NCBI RefSeq assembly: GCF_001039355.2
Contig: NW_019773914.1
Span: 421,245-485,244, forward strand
DNA from: Lingula anatina
Taxonomy: Eukaryota; Brachiopoda; Lingulata; Lingulida; Lingulidae
DNA length: 64,000 nucleotides
Direction: 5' to 3'
Shown here piece by piece: positions 49,400 to 59,300 of this stretch. How positions within the stretch are numbered: the stretch's first letter is position 1; each line of letters begins with the position of its first letter. The notes under the pieces are model-generated. The model saw only the letters and a program-made list of their open reading frames with translations. It was not told where the DNA came from and did no database searches. The position numbers were made by a program, and so were the translations under genes.

Positions 49400-49664
49400 G
49401 GTGAAAACATACATATTTTATACCATTTTGTAAAATTTATAAGAGGTACCCCCTCAAATCGACTGTTTCACTGTGACTTCTAAAGATGATCTTTAACGAG
49501 CACACCCTAATGCTAATTGTGTGTGAATTGAGTGATATTTGATGGCACCTTTTCAATTTTATAGACATTTCTTTACATCTGTAGAAATAACAGTGAAACA
49601 GTCGATTTGAGAGGGCACCTCTTATAAATTTTACTAAATGGTATAAAATATGTATATTTTCACC
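49400..49664. mobile_element. Foldback element with ~75-85-bp arms
   Basis: Left arm 49400-49475 and right arm 49585-49664 are reverse complements; both contain TCGACTGTTTCACTG or its complement and ACCATTT-type ends. It has no ORF. It lies in the spacer after secreted gene 1. Confidence 0.75.
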
Positions 49665-50387
49665 CCTTAAAGATTGCATTTATTCATTAGATCTAATTAA
49701 GCTTTGTCTGATGGAATATGCCTGGGTTTTCATAAAACCAGCTCTATTTTCAAACTATCAGTGTTTCAGTCATGGTAGGGGTAACGTTGAAGTGGAAATT
49801 TTGTAAATTGGCATATCTTTGGAAATTTAACTCATATAAAGAATTTAACACACGTTGCTGTTGACGCCAAAGAGGGCTAACGAGCTATGGTGTCTTAACA
49901 TGTATGTGAGTAGTGGACTTAGTTTTAGGGTATAGAGAATACCTATATATATATATCTCCTTATGTAACCAATGGGTATTAAAATAATGAAATGAATAAC
50001 GGATGAAATAAGCTTTTTTTAATGCAACAAGTTGATAAATCTTGGTCGGTTGAAGAAATAGCCACGCCCCCCCCCCCCCCCCTCGTCTTCAAACTCAAAT
50101 ATACCGGATCTCGATTATTTGAATAGTCTGTAAAAGTTGGTTGCACAGTCACTGTGTTGTTTACTGTCTGTATGACCTACAGTAATCTCATTAAGATACT
50201 TCTCTCATCCTGCTAGCAGAGTAAAAACAAATGGCAATGCTGCACACCACGTTTCACAATGGACTGCTTCCCCATATGTTCATGAAACAGATTGAACCGT
50301 GATTTGACCGAAAAGGCGCCCTCGGCTTTCAAGTTGACTTGTGACGTCGATTTGTGTCTTTCTTTTCTGGTTGTTTTGATACCCGCT

Positions 50388-50774
50388 CCTTATATACAAT
50401 CGGCAATCCTCGGCTCATTCCGCAAGCTCCATACTAACCTCGGATGTGATAGGCGGAGAAATATGCACCAAATCCATGCATTTTGTTCGCCGGAAATGCC
50501 TTCTCACTCAATTCGATTATTCAGCTCATAAAGATGGGTGTCAATACCCCTGATTTTTATGATGCTTTACAGTTTGCCAAACAATGCACTAAGATTGACT
50601 TTGATTTAAAGGATAAACAGATACAGACGTTGAAAGAATTATGGTCTAAATTAGCGCGAGGTTGAAAGTAGTTCCTTCCCAACAATCAACAATCAAATAT
50701 GGATGCCTCCGTATCACGTCCGAGGTCATTGTCGAGTGCGGAGACATCCGAGTAGTTCCGAGTGCCTTATATAC
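50388..50774 (+). mobile_element. Inverted-repeat element carrying a short RecQ-like ORF (MULE-like?)
   Basis: CCTTATATAC occurs as a direct repeat at 50388-50397 and 50765-50774. Inside it, about 60-bp arms (50398-50460 and 50703-50764) are imperfect inverted repeats sharing CCTCGG-GTGATA and TCCGCA blocks. Between them 50525-50665 encodes a short ORF ending TGA, with DLKDKQIQTLKELW. This resembles the segment just before the Walker A motif in RecQ-family helicases. No Walker motif follows. The flank of secreted gene 2 appears to lack the whole block. Long inverted repeats with duplications of about 10 bp suggest a Mutator-like element; the RecQ assignment is tentative. Confidence 0.4.
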
Positions 50775-51446
50775 CTGTTCGTACGGACAAATGAAAATTA
50801 AGGTTTGGATAAATAGGGAGCAACACCGATTTGTTGAAAATTGTATGGTCAATTTCTGCCATTTTGTTTGTGAATGCAATAATCCAAATCACAATATGTA
50901 ATAAAATTGTGGTGGCATATTTTTCTCTTTAATTGATTAATACGTCATTAACAAATTTGCGGAGGTAACAAAATCAAATTCAAAACAGTTAGTAAAAAAT
51001 AAAAAAGGCTTCATTTTTTCTGTGCTAATATCAGCAAGAAATATTGTGCCTAATTACAGGTATGTTGTAAGCAAAACCCGTTGTCCATTCGCAATATAGA
51101 CTTTAAAAAAAGAAAACACGCTTTTACATTTTCCTTGGCTTTTTCCTTTGTAAACTTAACTTTGCGTCAAGATAATAAATATCAATGTTAAAAAGCGGGT
51201 AGATGACAGTGTGAAATTGGTAAGGTTTTTACTTAATTATCATGAAGTTTATGTAGACCGGGAGACAAGGCGATATATATATATATATATCAACACAAGT
51301 ATCAACCTTTGAAAAAAGAAAAAAATCGAACGCTTCTTCAATTTAAGCATTTACATGTATAATATAATTTATTTCGTATAAAGGCATTTGCCCAGATTAC
51401 AAATGTAAATGGTTCATATAACGTAACTATTGCGCATGCGGAGAGC

Positions 51447-52672
51447 TCATGTACGTGCATTATCCGTTGCAAAAAAAGATTCTCTTTTTCTAAAGGCATA
51501 ATAAACATAATTAATCAGGTTAATCATCAAATCTCTGTCATTGGAAGACATAAGCTGTCTAAACCTTTGGATATTTGGTTGACAGGTGTACCTGTTTGGT
51601 ATATATTTTGTTCTTAAGTCCCTGTACATCTCACATGTTAACAAAAAGTGATATTCGTTTTCTATTTCATCCTTACATAGTGTGCATACCCTCTCGTTCG
51701 AGGGTATGTTGTCATGTCTACCTTTTTCAATCATAAGATTATGGTTTCCACACCTGAGCCTGGCAAAAGCAGCTAAGTGCGCTTTCGGGAGATTCAACAA
51801 TAAATAATTTTCTTTTTGAAATACAGATTTAAATGTACAATACAAATTTAATTTAGACGAGTTCTGTAACTGGCCGTTCCATTCTTGAATGTAGCAATCT
51901 TTCATTCTTGTCTTAAAAATTTCTAAAAAATATATCTCATTCTCAACACCCTGATTGTACCATACAAACCCAAAACCATATCTAAAAAGTATTTCTTTAA
52001 TTTTTGTCGCCCATGTAATGCGACCAGCCTGATCTAATACCAACATAATCTTGTAGCACGCTTTCGGATATCTGCTTTCTTCCATTCTCAGTAATTTAAG
52101 CCAGAATGTGACACACCGACTGAAGTAAGTTATAAACAATGGGAACCTACCACAGTCTCCCAAGACCGCTATTGTTGAAGTTGTTGATCCCACGCCAAGA
52201 ATCCTTTTACAGAAAGCAAGTTGTACCTTTTCTTTATTGTCATACACTTGGTATCCCCAAACTTCTGCACCGTAAAATAAAATTGGCGCGATCATTTTAT
52301 CAAATATCATAAATGCAATATCAGACCTAACCCTCCCAGTGTTATATTCAAGTTTATCAATCATAATCATTGCCTTTCTTGCTTTCAGATTTAAACTAGT
52401 GGTGGCTTTTGTCCAAACGAGCCTTGGCGTTATAGTTAGACCCGGATATTTGTATTGGGTTACAACTTCAACCGGTTGTCCACCAAAGTACCATTTTTCA
52501 TATTTTCGTAATGGTCCAGAGTGTCTAAAGACCATGATTTTTGTTTTTTTCAAATTTATATTCAGTCCGAAATTTTCACAGAAATTCTGTAAAATATTTA
52601 TCTTCTTTTGTAAGCCAAATGCAGTGTCATCACAAATAACCATGTCATCAGCATACAATAAAAGCTGACAAT
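51447..52672 (-). mobile_element. 5'-truncated non-LTR retrotransposon, reverse transcriptase C-terminal part
   Basis: The minus-strand ORF (51447-52658) begins at the catalytic YADD motif of a reverse transcriptase, followed by a thumb-like region with LKKTKIMVF. A C-terminal CTLC-x-HFLLTC cysteine/histidine motif follows, as seen in LINE-type elements. An in-frame TGA just upstream of LLLYADD shows that the palm and endonuclease parts are missing. It is a 5'-truncated copy, as usual for LINEs; the clade (CR1/L2/RTE-like) is not resolved. About 400 codons remain open, so the insertion is fairly young. Confidence 0.85.
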
Positions 52673-53391
52673 TTCATCAATAAAAATAGATTCTTCAATT
52701 TATATTGTGTGAACACCACTCTGTGCTCATTATAATGCAGCCCACCAGTCGCAGTGCTTCTCTGTTGCAATCGGGTTTCTCTGGTTTATTTTGCCTTCCT
52801 GGACGTTTGATAAACGCCTGTCAATTTTGTCCGTTTGTGTACGAGACCGTGCTCATAAAAAACTTCACCCCTGAGTGAAGTATGCAACTTGATGATCTGT
52901 GAAAAAAATCATTTTCTCACTGAGTTGTAAAATGTACTGTGTGTGAAAATCTTAATAAGCAAGTCCTCTTGTAAAATTCACACTGTGCTACAACAACTTT
53001 ATCTTCTACTTCTGAAATTTAAAATACCCGGACGTGTTCGTGTGGTAATTTCATTTTGTCATGTTTTGTTTACCTAACACACGTTCATGAGCATTTAGGT
53101 CATGCAGTATATATAATATTGAAGTCTGAAGCTTATTGAAGCTTATTTTTCTCCTCCCTTCCTCACAAACGGGGTCAGTGAGGTAAAGATCCATCATTTG
53201 CACTCGCTCACCTAAGGCCTAGAACGTGTGCACTTCAGAGTACAATGGAGGTGGGGGTAACCATGACAACGACACAAGCCAGCTTGACCTGCCACAACAT
53301 ATATTGTCAAAATAAGTAAGGAGCTATAACAGGCATATAAAACCACCAGCCTATAAAATTAACGACTCTATTTACCACCTAGCCAGTAAAT
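52673..53391. promoter_or_regulatory. Promoter region of secreted gene 2
   Basis: TATAAAA at 53336-53342, 50 bp before the ATG. About 200 bp upstream is similar to the gene 1 promoter (shared CAACGAC-CAAGCC, TGTCAAAATAA and AACGACTCTATTT blocks). Confidence 0.6.
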
Positions 53392-53522
53392 ATGTCACGG
53401 GGAAGGTTTGGAGTGGTGTTGGTTTCCCTGTTGGTAACTTTATCTACAGTAAGCTGCCAAGTGCCCGGTAAGTTCCAAAGAAACTTCATACTCAGTAGCT
53501 CTGTTGTTTTTTAATAATTTTT

Positions 53523-53555
<33 letters not shown>

Positions 53556-54844
53556 CCCGTCTTGAAGTAAATAAATGTTATCACAGGTGGGACGTGGTCT
53601 GATTGGTCAGATTGGGGCGAGTGCAGCGTCACCTGTGGTGGTGGAGTGCAGAGGAGCACACGTGACTGTCTACCCGCTGGCGCCTTCTGTGATGGTAACG
53701 CAGTCAAAGATCATATATTATATTATATTATATTATATTATATTATATTATATTATACTTTGAATAAAAGAACAGAAGGAAATGCTCATTTTGCAGACTG
53801 TTCTTCGTACGTCATATTGAACCAAAGGTGGAGAAGCCTAAATTTTACTCGAGGTACTGAGCTACACTGCGACAGGGACGGCTGGGTTACTCAGTGGTAT
53901 CGGTTCTCGGGGGCAGCCGGGACCAAAATGCCAAATTTGGTAAGAATCTTAGTAGGTTGAGGGGTTTTAATGTTACAATAAAACTGCTTATAGGACAAGT
54001 ACTTGCACACTATAACAGATCTTAAAAATATTAATTTCACTACATGACAATCAAGTCATTCTTTGAATACAACTGACAAATGTCAAATCTCTCACATGTG
54101 ACTTGTCTGTCAACAGATTTGTTTTGTAAAGAGGCACTTTAGTAGAGTAATTTTAAAACTTTTCTGGATTGCATATCCAAAGACCAGGACGATCGATGGG
54201 ATTTTTCATTGTGTTGATTGGTCGATATTTCACACACAAAACTCAATGTGTGTATTGGCCGATTCTGGACGCACACACAGAATTACCAATCAATACCTGA
54301 TCTGGATGACATTTTACAAGTTGGAAGAAATCGTGACTTAGTATCCAACGACATGATTTGATGAGATAACAAAAAGATTCATTTCAGATTCATTTTAGAC
54401 CTATCTTTTGATGAGAAATTTCTAAAACTGTGGAATATATCGTGAAACCAAAACCTTCCACAAACAAATAATCAACCAGACCAATATGTTTATAAAATTA
54501 AATTCACAAGTTATCAACAATAAGACTAATATGCTTGCGGAAATATTTTTAAAATAGACAATTAATAGACAAACCATTCTATCGACCTTTGTTTTTTACT
54601 GTTTCTGCTTATCTTTATGTAGTGTGACCCTACTCAGCACTGCGGAACCCACGCCCCAGTGTGGATAAACGGTACCTACCCAGCACCGGAAGATGGCGCT
54701 GTCGATCGTCAGGCATGCGCACACTGGCCTGGTGATTGCTGCAGGTGGTCTATGAAGGTTCGAGTGCGCAACTGCGGGGGGGTTTTCCTGTATTATCTAC
54801 CAACAACTTCTGACTGTTGGCTTGCCTACTGTGGCGAATATTAA
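53392..54844 (+). CDS. Secreted protein, paralogue 2: truncated TSP1 and uromodulin-like domain
   Basis: Predicted exons: 53392-53467, 53587-53694, 53797-53939 and 54623-54844. Phases agree, giving 549 nt (182 aa). It has a signal peptide (MSRGRFGVVLVSLLV...) and a TSP1 segment that keeps WSDWSDWG and CSVTCG. The last two exons are a uromodulin-like domain closely matching gene 1, with CCRWS and NFT. There is no chitin-binding-like exon. The TSP1 exon uses a different acceptor (TATCACAG|GT) and ends early at GATG|gtaac, so it loses the two final cysteines found in gene 1. The gene may still be functional, or the TSP1 exon may be decaying or skipped. Confidence 0.72.
53519..53551. repeat. Poly-T/poly-G tract
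   Basis: A T run followed by a G run of about 18 nt lies in intron 1 of secreted gene 2, where gene 1 has its chitin-binding-like exon region. Confidence 0.9.
53707..53757. repeat. (TATAT/TATTA)n pentanucleotide microsatellite, gene 2
   Basis: An ATATT array of about 50 nt directly follows the truncated TSP1 exon. In gene 1 the homologous array lies about 860 bp after the TSP1 exon, so the DNA between has been deleted in gene 2. Confidence 0.85.
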
Positions 54845-56302
54845 TATAAGACACGAGGACCTTGTCATGTAAAACTGACTAAAGACATTTCTCTTTAATT
54901 TACTTGGTCTTGATTATAAAAAAACTTTAGTAAAAAGTTGATTGCACAGTATATGTTGTCTATTGTGCGCCCATTCTCAAGTTCTGTATGTCAAAAAGTA
55001 ATCATCTCTGATTTTATACACATTGGCACTTCTTGTATCCTATAATCTCGGCAATAGCAGCAGGCAATGCTGCAAACTGCATTGTAAAACAGACTTCTCT
55101 CCTATCTGTCACTGTTCAGACCTGACGCATTTTGAACCGTAATACTACGTACCAAAAACGCGTCCTCGGCCTTCAAGTTGGCTTGAATTGTCGATTCGTA
55201 TAGATCTATATGTATTTTTTCCTGTTGATTTCTATACGCGCCGTAGACCAATTAAAATTTAGATTTGGACGTAATGGGTCGTTTTTTCCATATATCATGG
55301 AAATATTGTACTAAATTATCTCCTAGGCAAAACCTGTTAACCTCTCGCAAAATGACTGCATGAAACAAATAAATAAATTCAAAAAAGCGGAAACATGTTT
55401 TGATTTTTAACTTTCTCATTCAATAAAAAACTTTATTTTGCGTCACGAAATTAATGTCAACTATTTCAAAGGGAGAAGATGGCAAATTTGACATTGGTTA
55501 AGTTTATCAAACCAATACGTTATTTCTAGGTTTATGGACATGGATGGGTGAAGGAGATTTAAATATCAAAACTGTGTTATTTTTCATAATAGTGGCAGTC
55601 AACACAAGTACATTTCGAACGTGTATGGAAACACCAAAATATGTTGCTTTGTTTTTATCTGATAATGCGCTACTTTGCTAAATAGTTTCTTTATAATAAA
55701 CAAGCTATGTTGACTGTTCAACCCGCCGCATCTGGTCGTCATATACCAGTTCCACTATTTAGTTTCTCGTTAAAAGTTTATCCAAGTATTCCCAATTATA
55801 TCCAAGTATGCCCAAGTATAACAAATGCCTTGCACAAATGTGTAAGGATATGAAGACAAAGCGGCCAGCGCCAGGTAACACTGCTATGTGTTTTATCACA
55901 GAAAAAAAGTGTATGTTTAACAATATCAACACACGCAGAGTAAAAAATATCATTACAATCTGTACATAACCTATCAATATTATGCCTATCTACCATCAGT
56001 AATATATAAGTTTGCATTTCAACCTTTATAAGGTGAATTTTATGAGGTGAAGTCGTATCACAAGTCATGAGCACGTATACAATTGTTAGGGCAGTGCTAA
56101 CCATCTGGCAGTCAAAGTGTATTACACTGCCTCTGGAACTGCCTCTGGTTTCATTCCTTTGCGCAGCTTTTATATAAAACAATGCCGTGAATGTCGAGGC
56201 GGATCACTTTCTGAAGGATCACTTATGGAGGTGCCGAGCAAGGTAACGCTCACTTTGTTATCGTAAAACAAAAAACGCACAAACTGCTCAGCTCGTTCAG
56301 CA
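54845..56302. other. Spacer between secreted gene 2 and the CNBD gene
   Basis: The first roughly 500 bp are homologous to the flank after secreted gene 1 (shared GCAATGCTGCA and CCTTCAAGTTG blocks). The rest shows no recognisable gene; minus-strand ORFs near 55796-56182 resemble nothing known. Confidence 0.5.
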
Positions 56303-59300
56303 TTACGGAATCCACTGCCCCAATGTTTTCTTTGGCGTACTTTCCTGCTGTAATTTTTTCTCGATCGATTTCTCCATAAGCATCTGTACCATGACACGTG
56401 CCTTTTGAATTTTATCCTTATTTGGTAACGCCTCCACCATGTGATATCGTATGTGCTCGTGGTCTTTGATGTGATACCGACACTGCGTCAGCGGACACGT
56501 CTGTTTCTTTATCATCACCTTTCCGCCGGGTTTTGGCTGGTTTATCTCACCTTCCTGAAATGATAAAGAGGTCTTTGTTAAATGGCTGGCCAGGTCTAAT
56601 GTGCACCTGTGTACGAGGCGGTGTGTTGGGTGGGTGTGGGTGACGGTGGGATGGAGTGGGTGGGTGTGACTGGGGTGGAGAGGGTGGGTGTGACTGGGGT
56701 GGAGAGGGTGGGTGTGACTGGGGTGGAGTGGGTGTGGGTGACGATGGGATGGAGTGGGTGGGTGTGACTGGGGTGGAGGGGGTGCAGCATATTGATAAAG
56801 AGTCAGGACGTTAAATATAATAATAGAAGTCTCAGAGCCACCAAGGGGTCCCAAAACAGGATCCCAGGTTGTAAAGATCTTGTAGAACATCTAAATTATT
56901 GCATGTATCATTTCGCTTTATTTATTTATTCATCTGTGAGAATAACTAAGTTTGACACTACATATGGCATCGTATCTGGACAGCTGCTCCATGTACAAGA
57001 ATGTGTCAATGGAGATTTAAAACGAAAAACACAGTGCAATGGGTAATAAAGACACCACTGCACAACACACTTTATAGATGCAAGCACTCTAAATAATTAA
57101 ATCACAATTGAATGAGCATTTTCTATAAATTCCTTAAAATTTGGCAATTTTAAGTGATGTTTTGTTGAAATTATCCACTTGGGATAATGAAATAACTGTC
57201 ATTATGCACAACATCTTAATCGAATATTCTAAATTCAATCTAGTGCTTACTTTAATATTGTACCGCCGCAGTTGAGGCAGGGAGACCGCAGACTTGGCGT
57301 GGCGGTGGGAATTAACGCTGAACCTCTTCACCCGTTCTTCAAGGTACGAGAGAATCTTATCGCTGGTTTCCCAGTCACGAAACGCTTGCTGCTTCTCCAA
57401 AAGACGGATCTTGTTGCGCACTATGGCGTTGAAAAACTTCAGCCCTCTTGGTCTTTTCAGACCCATGCTTGACGGGTTTTCGACTGGGTTAACTTCTAAG
57501 TCGGGCAACAGACTATCCCTGCGTTCTGGTTCCTCCGGTTGAGATTTAGCACGCTCGCGCTCCAAAGTTATTTTCTGTAAAGTCGTTATAAGATCTCTTG
57601 TAGCTTTTTCTTCCGTCTGAGGTCGCTCTTGTATCACCGGAAGAAATGGTTTCCCACTTGTAACCTTGGAAACCTCTGGGTCGCTCATTCTGCGCATGCC
57701 TGTTACTGGAGTGCTCACTGAGCATGTTGGTGATGGTTTAGTAGCGTTAGACGGTGTTGGACTCCCGTTGCTCTTGGTAGGCAGTTCGACAATCGGTCTG
57801 TCAATGGACTGGTTACCACCGTCTCCAGTTTTCATCTCCACATCACCAGTATTAAGGTTTTCCCCTGAAGGTGACGTTAGACTCGGTGAATTGGACTGCT
57901 TCGTAGCCTCAGCTTGACCCTGACCTTGACCTAGATTCGTTGCACTCACGGACCCGTGTTGTTCCCCTGAAGCAGAAATCCGGGGAGAGGTTTCCACAGT
58001 GTCACTCTCCTTGGACACGGGTGGTTGATCCACTTTTGCTGCTGCGAAGATAAGATGCATGGAAGCTCTGCGTGCAGCTTGAGTATTATTATCCTCTCGT
58101 TTCAATCGCTCTTGTTCCACTACCTCTTGCCTCTTACGTTCTTTCTCTGCTTGCCATTCTTGCTTTGGTTTCGACAGGAGCGTGTCAATTTCCTGCGAAT
58201 GCTGCTCGAAAGTTCTCGGCTTTGGCTGCCCGGAATCAATGACACCCTTCTCCTTCATGCGTTTTATAACGTCTTTCAAGGCAGTTATGCTGCGAGGTTT
58301 ACGGCTATCCTGGCTAACGTCTTTGCGTAAAGTACTTGGAAGCATATTTTTCCTTTCCATTTTCTTTCTGTGTGCCCTGATACCTTCCCGGCGTTTGGCT
58401 TTTTCCTCCATTATGTCTTTGTAGAATACCGCACCGGGCACCATGGGTTCTATTAGCGGGGCTCTGTCCCGTACGAACCATTGGAGAAGTTTATGTATAA
58501 GCACCTCTTTATCCGGAAGCTCCTTTGAGTTTCTTAGTGGTGTCGTTTTCTTCGGTTGCGTCTCCTCTTGGTGATGCAATTTGAACGCTAGATGGCGTAG
58601 AAGTGGTACTTGACTCCCTTGGAGGGAGGTGACTCGCGACATGAGCTTTGTTTCCGCGTGAAGTGTTAGCGTTTCTATCGTTGGTTTGTTTTTCTTTATG
58701 ATTAGTCGCTCATATGTCTTTAAATCTAAGAGGAAAGCTTGGGTATTTGTAGTGCATATCACTGTAGCGAAGTAAGTGTCAAGATTCATAGCAATCTCAA
58801 TGTCTCCAATGATTTCTCGGTCCCGCACAAAACATAAATCCATGGATTTACCGTGGAGTTTTTTCTCTGCTGCGGCGTAACCGTCGCGCCTGCGCACTCG
58901 CACGGATTCCTGTTTTACTGTTGATTTGTTTGGGTCATCGTTGTTGGAAGAATCCAACCGCTTTCTTTTTGGCCTGCAACGAGAATAAAAAAATAATGAC
59001 AATAATGAAAGGGAGACAATGCAAATAAGGCGACTAATGGTGAGTCATGTGATGAAAATGTTTGCATTTGTGTGTGGATTTATTTGAATTTATGAAAAAA
59101 TGCATACAAACAACTAAATACCTGGTTTGCTCTAAAACAGAAAAATATTGTCGTTTTTTTCTCAAATTCTGTACTTCTGCTCACAAGTCAGAATGAATAA
59201 AATATGCATCCTACTAACTGTATCTATGTACCAGATAACTGTAACTCATTTTATTCCATGGACTCTTGGTTCCATGCATAAAGACACTATTGCACTGTTA

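Noticed and set aside
50662..50901. 79-codon ORF after the RecQ-like ORF as a continuation
   Set aside because: No helicase motif and no phase-matched splice from 50665; its start overlaps the inverted-repeat arm.
55796..56182. 128-codon minus-strand ORF as a small gene
   Set aside because: Composition is not protein-like, no motif is recognised, and it overlaps another ORF in a different frame.
56303..56890. His/Pro/Thr-repeat protein reading through the minisatellite
   Set aside because: The 5' part is intronic minisatellite; only 56303-56554 is a supported exon with a good acceptor.
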